From Imperialibacter sp. EC-SDR9 (GTDB lineage Bacteria > Bacteroidota > Bacteroidia > Cytophagales > Cyclobacteriaceae), in contig NZ_LR701574.1 of assembly GCF_902498805.1 (NCBI RefSeq), forward strand, positions 186,001-250,000: a stretch of DNA of 64,000 nt, read 5' to 3'. Below, one piece after another: positions 26,541 through 35,319 of the stretch; position 1 is the first letter of the stretch, and each line of letters starts with the position of its first letter. Below the pieces are notes generated by a model. That model was not told the DNA's origin. It searched no databases and saw only the letters and a list, made by a program, of their open reading frames with translations. A program made the translations under genes and the position numbers.

Positions 26541-27149
26541 AAAATATGTAAAAGTCTAATGGGCGCACCGGGCTCAGAACAACATTCGGGCTACTATTCA
26601 GCTTTGGTAATTTAGTTGAATATCTTAAAAAAGTCTAATCTCCGATCAAACTACAGGCAGGCAGTAAAAGGCAACAGCAGCCATCTTCCGAGTAGGCTGC
26701 GCAAAATACTGACTGTTATCGATATCACAATTGTACAATTATCCACAAATATAATAAGGAAGGTTGAGGTATTCGTAGTGAGTCACCAAGAAGCCCATGA
26801 ATAGGTTTTGGAAACATTTGTCATCTATATTTGAAGGATTTGTACCTCCTCAATTGCTTTATTCTTCTCAACTTGTGTCAATTGTCATAATGCAAAAAAG
26901 TGCTATGTTATGTGTGTATTACCGCTTGAAGTATCAAACCTAATATTGAACAAAATGGCACTTCGAAAAATCTAATATTTATACTATCTTGTACTATAAC
27001 CTCGTAAAGCTTAAATGATTATGCCTATGAAATTAACCCCTAAAGCAAAATCCTTAAACCCCAAATGTGGAGGATTCAGTTCCTGACTCCCTGCACACCC
27101 GGTGTATACTAACACTGGTTAAATCATTTTAAACCAATTCATTCATGTT
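26541..27149. other. Regulatory region between HTCS and SusC genes
   Basis: About 600 bp without a credible gene. It must contain the promoter and HTCS-binding sites of the SusC/SusD operon and the promoter of the regulator. A short inverted repeat AATCCT (27049-27054) / AGGATT (27071-27076) sits about 75 bp before the SusC start; it is only a candidate element. The stretch is AT-rich. No tRNA or small-RNA gene was recognised. Confidence 0.5.
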
Positions 27150-30100
27150 ATGAAAAACAATTACCTACTTATTAGCTTATCGCTGCTTTTCTTTCTGGCA
27201 TGCTCAACAGCATTTGCCCAGCAGAGAACTGTAAGTGGTAAAGTAGTTGACCCTAATGGCACAGGTTTTCCCGGTGTCAACGTAATTATTAAAGGGACTG
27301 CTACCGGTACCACTACCAATGCGGATGGCGAGTACAAAATCGCTGTTCCCGACAACAACACTGTTCTCGTGTATTCCTTCATAGGATACGCTGCACAGGA
27401 AGTAACAGTTGGAAGTCGCTCTGTGCTGGATATTACCCTGGCAGAAGACGTGACCCAGCTTAGCGAAGTTGTTGTAACTGCCCTTGGGGTAGAAAGAAGT
27501 GTGAAAGCGCTTCAGTCATCGGTGACCACCGTGTCAGGTGACAACTTCACTCAGGCTCGTGAAAACAACCTTGGTAACGCCCTTTCAGGAAGAATTGCTG
27601 GTGTAAACGTTAGCAAAATTTCTGGTGGCCCTGCCGGTTCTTCACGTATCGTTATTCGTGGTAACAAAACACTGGGCGGACAAAACCAGCCTTTGTATGT
27701 AATCGACGGTGTGCCTATGGATAACTCTGGCTTCGGTCAGGCTGGTCTTTGGGGTGGTCGTGACGAAGGAGATGGTCTTACCAGCATCAACCCCGATGAC
27801 ATCGAGTCCATCACTGTACTTAAAGGTGCGAGCGCAGCTGCCCTTTATGGCTCACGTGCTGGTAACGGTGTTATCAACGTAGTAACCAAAAAAGGTACTA
27901 AAAGAAAAGGCCTTGGTATTGAGTTCAACTCAAACTATGTGGCGGAAACTGCTATCAACCTGAGCGATCTTCAGACAAAATATGGTACTGGAAACTATGT
28001 TGATCAGACCAATGATGGTATTCGTAACGGAATTGCTTCTAAACCTAAGGATGCCAGTGAGGCCTTTAACTGGGGTAACATTGCCTGGGGCCCGAAATTT
28101 GATGGTAGCCAGGTTCTGCAGTTCGACGGTGTGGCTCGCCCCTACTCCTATCAGGGCGACAACTGGAAGCGCTTTTATCAAACAGGTAATGCTCTTACCA
28201 ACAGTGTGTCCATCAGCGGCGGAAGCGATAAGCAGACGTTCAGATTGTCAGCCGCTGACCTGAGAAGCAATAGCATCATTCCTAATTCGGGATACGACAG
28301 AACAAACCTAACATTGTCCACAAGCTCCAGGTTTGCAGATAAATTAACTGTCACATCAAAAATGATGTACACCCACGAAACGGCTCATAACCGTCCGGTG
28401 CTTTCCGATTCACCAGGAAATGCGGTTCAATCCATTTGGAGAACACCAGGTAACGTCAATGTAGAAAACTACAAAGGCGACCCTAACAAGCTAGGGGCCA
28501 TTCCCGAAGGCACTTCACAGGAACAGTTGATTATTTATGGACAAGGAAGTGCTGCAAATGCCAGGCGGCCAGGCCAGGAGCTCCTGCCTGCAGCTAACAA
28601 CTGGGGACAGAACCCTTACTGGGCTACTGAACAGTTCATCAACGACGATACCAGAGACCGCTTGATCGGTTCCGGCGAGGTGCGTTATGACATTACCGAT
28701 TGGTTGTATGCTTCAGGAAGTATTCAGATGGACTGGTATACCAGAAGAGACAAATCTTTGACTCCGCAGGGAACAGGTTACCAACTGGGAGGATCCCTGT
28801 CTGAGGGAGAGGATCGTGTGCGTGAAACCAACACTCAGTGGATATTGGGCGGAAGTAAAACTTTCAGCCAGTTTAGTGTCAATGCTTTCGTTGGTGGTAA
28901 CGTGATGCGCAGATCAAGTGAGAGAATCGCTGCCAATGGTAATGGCTTTAACGTGGATTTCTTCCCTGCTATTAACAACGCAGCTACAAGGAACTATGGA
29001 TATGGCTTCTCTGAATCTGGTATCAATTCTATGTTCGGTTCAGCTGAGATCGGTTACAACGGTTATTTGTTCTTGACTGCTACTGCCAGAAACGACTGGT
29101 TCTCAGTATTGAACCCTGACTACAACAGCATTTTGTATCCTTCTGTAGGTGCTAGCTTTGTATTCACTGATGCATTTACAGGCCTGCCAAGCTGGTTGAG
29201 CTTTGGTAAAGCAAGAGCATCGTGGGCGCAAGTTGGTATCGTTAACATCAACCCTTATGCAGCCAACCTGACCTATTCTCTGAATGGTAGTTCTCACTTA
29301 GGGCGTACCATGGGAACGTTCTCTTCAGCAGGTGGAAACAATGGGAATATTCCTAACCCAGCTTTGCAGCCAGCACTTTCAACTGAAATCGAAGTTGGTT
29401 TTGATACCAAATTTTTCGACAACAGATTCGGTGTTGACTTTGCTTACTATCACCAGACCACAACCGATGATATTTTGGGTGTCACAATTTCCCGTGCTTC
29501 GGGTTTTGGTTCTACCAATGTGAACGTTGGTGAGTTGCAGAACAAGGGTGTCGAGCTTCTTTTGACTGGAACACCCGTAAGAGGTGAAGTAACCTGGGAC
29601 ATTTCTGTGAACCTGGCTAAAAACGTCAACAAAGTAATAAACCTTGTAGATGGAGTGACTGAGTTCACACTGGAAGAACCACGTACCAGAAACGTATTTA
29701 TTAAGCACATTGTGGGTCAGCCCTTTGGCACCATTACTGGCCGGGTACAGCAGATGAGCCCTAGTGGAGAGCCGATTTTCCTTGCAGATGGAAGACCATT
29801 GGCGTCAACCACTTACGTTCCTATTGGCAATGGTTTAGCTAACTGGACTGGTGGTATCAACAACTCTGTTTCCTGGAAAGGTGTTAACCTAAGCATGTTG
29901 ATCGACATCAAGCTTGGCGGAGATATCTTCTCTGGAACAAACAACCGTTTGACTCAGTGGGGATTACACCAGCAGTCGCTTATTGGTCGTGATGGTGAAA
30001 AGCCTCTACACATTAAGGGAGTTGTTAATACTGGAACATCTGATGCCCCAGTTTACACCCCTGTTGACAGAGACCTCACTCCACACGAAGCAAACAGCTA

Positions 30101-30401
30101 TTGGGGTTCAGTAGGTGGCGAAAGTACTGCCATCTCCAGCATGTTCCTGTACGACGCCTCTTTCATGAAGTTGAGACAATTGACTTTGGGCTACAGCTTG
30201 CCAAGAACTATGCTAGAGAATACTCCCTTCCAGAATGTGTCACTTTCTTTTGTGGGAAGAAACCTCGCTATTCTTTTCAAGAATATCGACAACGTAGATC
30301 CTGAATCTGCCTATTCAGCTAATGCTGGTGCACAGGGCCTTGAGTATTTTGCGATGCCTACTACTCGTAGCTACGGTGTCAACTTAAGAGTAGGATTCTA
30401 A
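27150..30401 (+). CDS. SusC/RagA family TonB-linked outer-membrane transporter
   Basis: A 1083-residue outer-membrane transporter. Signal peptide (to about residue 24, ending TAFAQ), then a CarboxypepD_reg-like domain (RTVSGKVVDPNGTGFPGVNVIIKG to about residue 100), a TonB-box/plug region beginning LSEVVVTALG, the plug motifs NALSGRIAGV, RIVIRGNKTL, PLYVIDGVPMDN and ASAAALYGSRAGNGVINVVTKKG, and a 22-stranded barrel ending in the aromatic strand RVGF. With the adjacent SusD lipoprotein it forms a lidded importer energised by TonB-ExbBD. The likely cargo is an oligosaccharide, peptide or other organic nutrient; no glycoside hydrolase lies nearby to tell. Regulated most likely by the divergent HTCS. 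Confidence 0.95.
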   Translation: MKNNYLLISLSLLFFLACSTAFAQQRTVSGKVVDPNGTGFPGVNVIIKGTATGTTTNADGEYKIAVPDNNTVLVYSFIGYAAQEVTVGSRSVLDITLAEDVTQLSEVVVTALGVERSVKALQSSVTTVSGDNFTQARENNLGNALSGRIAGVNVSKISGGPAGSSRIVIRGNKTLGGQNQPLYVIDGVPMDNSGFGQAGLWGGRDEGDGLTSINPDDIESITVLKGASAAALYGSRAGNGVINVVTKKGTKRKGLGIEFNSNYVAETAINLSDLQTKYGTGNYVDQTNDGIRNGIASKPKDASEAFNWGNIAWGPKFDGSQVLQFDGVARPYSYQGDNWKRFYQTGNALTNSVSISGGSDKQTFRLSAADLRSNSIIPNSGYDRTNLTLSTSSRFADKLTVTSKMMYTHETAHNRPVLSDSPGNAVQSIWRTPGNVNVENYKGDPNKLGAIPEGTSQEQLIIYGQGSAANARRPGQELLPAANNWGQNPYWATEQFINDDTRDRLIGSGEVRYDITDWLYASGSIQMDWYTRRDKSLTPQGTGYQLGGSLSEGEDRVRETNTQWILGGSKTFSQFSVNAFVGGNVMRRSSERIAANGNGFNVDFFPAINNAATRNYGYGFSESGINSMFGSAEIGYNGYLFLTATARNDWFSVLNPDYNSILYPSVGASFVFTDAFTGLPSWLSFGKARASWAQVGIVNINPYAANLTYSLNGSSHLGRTMGTFSSAGGNNGNIPNPALQPALSTEIEVGFDTKFFDNRFGVDFAYYHQTTTDDILGVTISRASGFGSTNVNVGELQNKGVELLLTGTPVRGEVTWDISVNLAKNVNKVINLVDGVTEFTLEEPRTRNVFIKHIVGQPFGTITGRVQQMSPSGEPIFLADGRPLASTTYVPIGNGLANWTGGINNSVSWKGVNLSMLIDIKLGGDIFSGTNNRLTQWGLHQQSLIGRDGEKPLHIKGVVNTGTSDAPVYTPVDRDLTPHEANSYWGSVGGESTAISSMFLYDASFMKLRQLTLGYSLPRTMLENTPFQNVSLSFVGRNLAILFKNIDNVDPESAYSANAGAQGLEYFAMPTTRSYGVNLRVGF

Positions 30402-30419
30402 CCATTAAATAGCTAAGAA

Positions 30420-32042
30420 ATGAAATACGTTAGAAATAAAATAAACAAGATCATCATCGCCTCTGTCGCAATATTTGTATTCACGGCAAGTTGCGATACC
30501 GATGAATTGCATGAGTTGAATATCAACCCCCAGGCCCTGAATCAGGTAAACATGAATTATTTGTTTACGGCAGCTCAGCTTGGTTCTGCAGCGGGTGGTT
30601 CAGCTGGAGACAACCGCTATATTGACTGGAGAACAAACATTGGCCTGTGTGCCCATGCTATTCAGCAGCTGGCCAACGTTAGTGGCGGTATAGCTCCCGG
30701 TGACAAATACACTGACAACGTTGAATCCTACAACGCACCATGGGAGTTTATCTATGGAGATCAGTTGAAGAACCTTGCTGAGGTTCTCAGACAAACTGGC
30801 CCTGACGGGTTTGAGGCAGGTCAGAGAAAGAATATGCGTGAGGCAGCCAGAATCCTTCGTGCATTTAATTTCCACAGACTTACCGATTATTATGGTAATA
30901 TTCCTTATACCGACGCATTGAGAGGAATACAGGGTACATTCCTTCCAACTTACGACGATCAGCAAAGCATCTATATGGACTTGTTGAAGGAATTGGATGA
31001 AGCAACGGCTGCCTTGAGTGCTTCCAATCCTGACGAAGGTTTTGCGGCGGCCGATTTGTACTATAACGGCGACGTTACCAAGTGGAAGAAGTGGGGCTAT
31101 TCTCTGATGCTTCGGTTGGCCATGCGTATCTCTAATGTGGACGCCACGACTGCTGCAACCTATGTAGGTAAGGCTGTTTCCGGTGGTGTTTTCACCAGCA
31201 ACGACGACAACACATGGGTACCTATGGATTTAGGCCCAAGTGAGTGGACTAACCAGAACGGTATTTCGAGAGCATTTGCTTCCGGTGACGGTGGTCAACC
31301 ATCGATCTTGAGTAAGACTTTTATTGACATGCTCAAGGGAGCAAATGCTGCAAGCACAGCAGATGATGATCCAAGACTTCTCATCTTTACTGATGGTGTT
31401 GGCGGGGATCAAGATCCACTGGTTCAGGAAGGTATGCCAAACGGACAAGATGGAGGTACCATAAGTGCTTATATCGGTGAGAAATTTGGTGACCCTACAT
31501 TGAGTCCTAGTTCTGTTTTCTCTTCCATTAATGTTGCTTTACTAGACGACGACGATCCGTACATGCTGATGAACTATGCTGAGGTTGAGTTTTTACTTGC
31601 CGAAGCAGCTGAGCGTGGAATTGGTGGAGTAACTGGTGCTGCTGGTCACTACAATGCTGGTGTGCGTGCTGCCATGCAAATGTATACTCCTTTTGCACAG
31701 GGCGATCCCGACGTTGAAGAGGCCCTTACTGTTACTGATGCCCAGGTGGACGCATATCTTGCGGCCCGTCCTTACACAGCTGGTGCTGCTGGTCTTGAAA
31801 TGATTGGCAACCAAATGTGGGTTAGCAAGTTTTTCAACTGGTGGGAGGCCTGGTCGGATTGGAGAAGAACTGGATTTCCAGTGTTAGTTCCTGTCGACTA
31901 TCAAGGCAATGTGACTGGTGGCACTATTCCAGTAAAACTGAGGCTTCCAACGCATGAAGTAGCTGTGAATGTGGATAATATTAATGCAGGTGCTACTTTG
32001 CCTGATCAGCCAACCACTAGGGTATGGTGGGATGTGAATTGA
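30420..32042 (+). CDS. SusD/RagB family (SusD-like_2) surface lipoprotein
   Basis: A 540-residue lipoprotein following SusC by 18 bp. The N-terminus has a hydrophobic helix and a lipobox region ending TASC at about residues 22-25. It shows the SusD plan: LNINPQALNQV, YFLTAAQL-like first helix, GNIPYTDAL, YMDLLKELDEA, WKKWGYSLMLRLAMRIS, and a C-terminal substrate-binding stretch with MNYAEVEFLLAEAAERG. The LNINP...YTDAL pattern matches the SusD-like_2 subfamily (SusD/RagB homologues of Cytophagales). It caps the SusC barrel from the outside. A terminator follows 33 bp after its stop. Confidence 0.93.
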   Translation: MKYVRNKINKIIIASVAIFVFTASCDTDELHELNINPQALNQVNMNYLFTAAQLGSAAGGSAGDNRYIDWRTNIGLCAHAIQQLANVSGGIAPGDKYTDNVESYNAPWEFIYGDQLKNLAEVLRQTGPDGFEAGQRKNMREAARILRAFNFHRLTDYYGNIPYTDALRGIQGTFLPTYDDQQSIYMDLLKELDEATAALSASNPDEGFAAADLYYNGDVTKWKKWGYSLMLRLAMRISNVDATTAATYVGKAVSGGVFTSNDDNTWVPMDLGPSEWTNQNGISRAFASGDGGQPSILSKTFIDMLKGANAASTADDDPRLLIFTDGVGGDQDPLVQEGMPNGQDGGTISAYIGEKFGDPTLSPSSVFSSINVALLDDDDPYMLMNYAEVEFLLAEAAERGIGGVTGAAGHYNAGVRAAMQMYTPFAQGDPDVEEALTVTDAQVDAYLAARPYTAGAAGLEMIGNQMWVSKFFNWWEAWSDWRRTGFPVLVPVDYQGNVTGGTIPVKLRLPTHEVAVNVDNINAGATLPDQPTTRVWWDVN

Positions 32043-32074
32043 TTTTCGATAACCATAAATCAAAAACATAGTGG

Positions 32075-32107
32075 AAAAGTCCCTGATTATTGTCGGGGAC
32101 TTTTTTC
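32075..32107 (+). terminator. Rho-independent terminator after the SusD gene
   Basis: AAAAGTCCC (32075-32083) pairs with GGGACTTTT (from 32096) around a 12-base loop, and the stem runs into a six-T tract. It ends the SusC/SusD transcript, so the two haem-like lipoproteins downstream are either read through or have their own promoter. Confidence 0.88.
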
Positions 32108-32147
32108 ATTTGTGGGTCAGTAGAAATTCATTTAACTTGATTGAATA

Positions 32148-32708
32148 ATGAGAAAGCAATTCGGTCAGCTCTTTATCATTCTTTTGGTTGTTTCCACAGT
32201 CGCTTGCCTGGATCCTTTAGATCCTGCCACTTCAGATTGTGAAAGGTCGGGACTGGCTATTTCCATTATTAACGTCACCTCCACAGATTGCGGCATACCA
32301 AACGGGAGGATTGAGGTATTTTCTTCAGGTGGCCTTGGCGATAAAAGCTATTTCTTAAACGATGGCCCGGCTCAAAAAACAGGTGTGTTTCATAGCTTGA
32401 GACCAGGCATCTATTCTGTCTCCGTGATGGACTCATTGTACTGTAGCAGAGCAGTGAGCGTGCATATCTCATCCGGAATTTCTTTCAAAGAATCGATACA
32501 GCCCATCATCGAGAATAGCTGCATCATCAGCACTTGCCATGACGGGTCGGGTAGCATTAGCTTTAAGGTGTTTGCAAACATTAAAAAATCAGCAGCAGAC
32601 ATCAAGGGGCTTACAGGGGCACGAGTCATGCCTAAAACCGGCAGCTTAACGAATGACGAAATTGAGCAGATAGCCTGCTGGGTAGATGACGGGGCGCTTT
32701 TCAATTAG
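32148..32708 (+). CDS. Lipoprotein with SprB-like domain and C-x4-C-H haem-like domain, copy 1
   Basis: A 186-residue lipoprotein (lipobox C20 in STVAC). Residues about 36-108 form a small beta-domain like the SprB repeat (IINVTSTDCGIPNGRIEV ... GIYSVSVMDSLYCSRAV). Residues about 112-186 look like a one-haem cytochrome domain: SIQPIIENSC, then C125-x4-C130-H131, a likely distal Met M161 in VMPKTGSL, and the typical end IEQIACWVDDGA. C-x4-C-H is longer than standard C-x2-C-H, but close relatives with the same spacing are common in Bacteroidota. The role may be electron transfer at the outer membrane; partners unknown. It is followed by a clear paralogue. Confidence 0.75.
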   Translation: MRKQFGQLFIILLVVSTVACLDPLDPATSDCERSGLAISIINVTSTDCGIPNGRIEVFSSGGLGDKSYFLNDGPAQKTGVFHSLRPGIYSVSVMDSLYCSRAVSVHISSGISFKESIQPIIENSCIISTCHDGSGSISFKVFANIKKSAADIKGLTGARVMPKTGSLTNDEIEQIACWVDDGALFN

Positions 32709-32783
32709 TACTACAAACCCGATATTTTTCCACCTTATCACCTGTCGACCGAAACAATTTTACGGTATTCCTGTTTTACGGGA

Positions 32784-33347
32784 ATGGATGTCAATCGCCT
32801 CAACAACTTATTACTATTACTTTTTCTACTCATGGTAACCTCCTGTGATCAGGAAGCTGATGGAGTTGATAAAGATTGTAGCGGATCCGGACTGACATTG
32901 ACATTACTTGGTTCGACCGACACTTCCTGCGGGGCCTCGGCCGGTGGGTTTGAAGTAGAGGCGTCTGGCGGTTTTGGTGGCTATCGTTACCAAATCGACG
33001 ATGGAGCCTTTCAAAATAGCGGAGTCTTCAGTAGCGTAGCACCAGGAAAATACATCGTCGGCGTAGAGGATTCAGAGGGATGCTCCAGCTCGCTGGACGT
33101 TCAAATCTTTTCCGGCATAAGCTTTTCAGCCTCGATCAAACCAATCATTGAGACTAACTGCGCCATTAGTGGCTGCCATGATGGCTCGGGGAATATCGAC
33201 TATAATAATTTTGACAATATTAAGCTTAACCCATCGGACATCAAGTCACGCACGCAGTCGGGGGACATGCCGAGAAACGGAACCCTTACTGTGGCCGAAA
33301 TAGACATGATAGCCTGCTGGGTAGACGATGGGGCGTTGAACAACTAG
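32784..33347 (+). CDS. Lipoprotein with SprB-like domain and C-x4-C-H haem-like domain, copy 2
   Basis: A 187-residue paralogue of the previous gene, 75 bp downstream, with the same two-domain order. Lipobox C21 (VTSC). The SprB-like part is closer to consensus (GGFGGYRYQIDDGAFQNSGVF then VAPGKYIVGVEDSEGC). The haem-like part keeps C126-x4-C131-H132, M162 in DMPRNGTL and IDMIACWVDDGALNN. The pair is a tandem duplication whose C-terminal halves are better conserved than the N-terminal halves. Its TAG stop lies in a CTAG palindrome shared with the stop of the convergent gene. Confidence 0.76.
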   Translation: MDVNRLNNLLLLLFLLMVTSCDQEADGVDKDCSGSGLTLTLLGSTDTSCGASAGGFEVEASGGFGGYRYQIDDGAFQNSGVFSSVAPGKYIVGVEDSEGCSSSLDVQIFSGISFSASIKPIIETNCAISGCHDGSGNIDYNNFDNIKLNPSDIKSRTQSGDMPRNGTLTVAEIDMIACWVDDGALNN

Positions 33348-34027
33348 TTCAAACTCAGCTCCCCCCTTCTCAAGCTATACTCTACTCCCGTCCTTTCATT
33401 AGTAAGCCTTAGCTCTCTGCCGTACAACCACGCTTTCCACTCCGTCTGGTCATTTTCAAAAATGATTTTCCGGTGCCTTGTGTTGATGACTGCCAATCCA
33501 CTTTCCTGGATGTCACCCGCAGCAACAATTGAATAGTTCCCGCTCTCGTCGATGCTGAAGACTGTCTGGTGTAGTCGTTCTACCTTGTTCCGGTTCCTTA
33601 TTTTGTAAAGCTCCCACTCCCCTACAATGGTGCGCTCGAATTCTTCGAAGCCGGGCACCTCGTCGATTCGGGTAAAAGACAAAGTCACATTTCGGTCTCT
33701 GTCATCTTTCCCTTTCAGCTTAAGGAGGTCTTTGTACCGAAATACCGACCAGGTGGAGTTGAACCACTCGACATCCGTGCTGTACATAGCCAGCTTGTCT
33801 GACTGTAGTTTGTACACGCCAGTCAGGTCTCCTTTTACCCGGGAAACGGCAAAGCTTCTGTTGGCGTTGATTTCAAGAAAGATAGGCTTGAATGACTTTG
33901 CCAAAGCATCCTGCTCGTAGGTTTCCAATTGCCAGAGGCCTTCAATGTCTTGTATTTCATAGCTCTGCTGGCAGCCTGTCAACAAGCTAGCACAGAGGAG
34001 AATAAATTTTGTCAAGTTCCTTTCCAT
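33344..34027 (-). CDS. Lipocalin-like repeat lipoprotein, hypothetical
   Basis: Using the ATG at 34025-34027 gives a 227-residue lipoprotein with a clean signal (MERNLTKFILLCASLLTGC); the frame extends 30 codons further upstream without protein character. Two similar segments begin IEGLWQLETYEQD and IVGEWELYKIRNR, each followed by beta-strand-like repeats, which suggests two lipocalin-like half barrels. I do not recognise a named family, though lipocalin-like lipoproteins are common in this phylum. The stop overlaps the stop of the convergent gene by 4 bp (CTAG). The upstream ABC operon runs the other way. Confidence 0.7.
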   Translation of the reverse strand: MERNLTKFILLCASLLTGCQQSYEIQDIEGLWQLETYEQDALAKSFKPIFLEINANRSFAVSRVKGDLTGVYKLQSDKLAMYSTDVEWFNSTWSVFRYKDLLKLKGKDDRDRNVTLSFTRIDEVPGFEEFERTIVGEWELYKIRNRNKVERLHQTVFSIDESGNYSIVAAGDIQESGLAVINTRHRKIIFENDQTEWKAWLYGRELRLTNERTGVEYSLRRGELSLN

Positions 34028-34218
34028 CTTATTGAAGTTAAGGTAAATCGTGCCTAAAGACAATATTCGGATTCTGTTATCGCATGAGCGTGTGTTATCT
34101 CCTATACCTCGGTACATATCAGAAACCAGCCTTATGACCCCAATTGCTGTATGTCACTTCATAGGGTGACAATCCTCATGAGGTCTGCCCACTAGATTAA
34201 CCATCTTGCATCGTTCAA

Positions 34219-35319
34219 ATGATAAAAAGAATTATGCGAAGACATGGTCTTATGATAATCGCAGTCCTGGTGTTAACAGCTGGCTGTAAGGACGACACCG
34301 AAAAAGTACAGCCTACTGTGGAAGCCATTTCTGAATCTGTCTACGCTTCGGGAACAGTGAAAACCAGTGACCAATATCAGGCCTTTTCTTCGGTGAACGG
34401 AATTGTAGAAGACATATTTGTAGCAGAGGGTGACAAAGTGCCCAAGGGAGCGCCACTGCTGAAAATATCCAATAAAGCCTCTCTCCTCAATGTGAGAAAC
34501 GCACAGCTTACTGCTGAGAATGCCAAATTGAGCGAAAACCAGCAAAAACTAGATGAAGCAAAAATGTCCCTGGACTTTGCAAAGGCAAAGCTAGCCAATG
34601 ACTCCTCCCTATTAGCACGAAAGCAGCACTTGTGGAAACAGGATATCGGCACCAGGGTGGAGCTGGAGCAAGCCACTTTAGCTTACGAAAACGCTGTTGT
34701 GGCGTACCAGTCAGCCAAGACACGCTACGATGATCTCCAGCGTCAACTGGCACTCAATGCCCGACAGTCTAGCAATAACCTGCAAATAAGCAGCACACTG
34801 GCCGACGAGTACATTATAAAAAGTGAAATTGATGGAAGGGTTTTCACTATTTCGAAAGAGATTGGAGAACTGGTCAACGTGCAAAGCCCGGTGGCGCTGT
34901 TGGGCGATGACAGCCGGTTTTACCTCGAACTTCAGGTGGATGAGTACGACATCGTGCGCATCAAAACTGGCCAGCTGGTTTTTGTGAGCATGGACAGCTA
35001 CAAAGGCGAAGTATTTGAGGCAGTGGTAACCAGGGTGATCCCGGCCATGAACGAACGGAGCAAGTCCTTCACGGTCGTAGCCGACTTCGTTTCCAGGCCA
35101 CAGGTGCTTTACCCGTTTCTAACTGCTGAAGCAAACATTGTCATCCAAACAAAAAAAGATGCGCTCACCATACCCCGACAGTACCTGGTGGATGAGTCGT
35201 TTGTCCTGTTGGAAAACGACGAAAAAAGGGCTGTGGTCACCGGATTAAAGGACTATGAGAAAGTGGAGATCATCAGTGGTTTGGCGGCCGGTGAGTATAT
35301 TATAAAGCCAGAAAATTGA
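34219..35319 (+). CDS. ABC exporter periplasmic adaptor (MacA/HlyD-like)
   Basis: A 366-residue membrane-fusion protein, probably a lipoprotein (LVLTAGC, Cys about residue 23). It has a biotinyl-lipoyl half motif (YASGTVKTSDQYQAFSSVNGIVEDIFVAEGDKVPKGAPL), a long helical hairpin coiled coil (about 95-200), the returning lipoyl half (IKSEIDGRVFTISKEIGELV), and barrel/membrane-proximal domains (FYLELQVDEYDIVRIK ... LTIPRQYLV). It links an inner-membrane ABC exporter to an outer-membrane channel. It overlaps the permease gene by 4 bp. No TolC gene is in the operon, so the channel must be supplied from elsewhere. Confidence 0.88.
   Translation: MIKRIMRRHGLMIIAVLVLTAGCKDDTEKVQPTVEAISESVYASGTVKTSDQYQAFSSVNGIVEDIFVAEGDKVPKGAPLLKISNKASLLNVRNAQLTAENAKLSENQQKLDEAKMSLDFAKAKLANDSSLLARKQHLWKQDIGTRVELEQATLAYENAVVAYQSAKTRYDDLQRQLALNARQSSNNLQISSTLADEYIIKSEIDGRVFTISKEIGELVNVQSPVALLGDDSRFYLELQVDEYDIVRIKTGQLVFVSMDSYKGEVFEAVVTRVIPAMNERSKSFTVVADFVSRPQVLYPFLTAEANIVIQTKKDALTIPRQYLVDESFVLLENDEKRAVVTGLKDYEKVEIISGLAAGEYIIKPEN

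Noticed and set aside
26616-26804. 62-residue open frame in the HTCS/SusC intergenic region
   Set aside because: Basic and low-complexity with no recognisable start signal; region is better explained as regulatory DNA.
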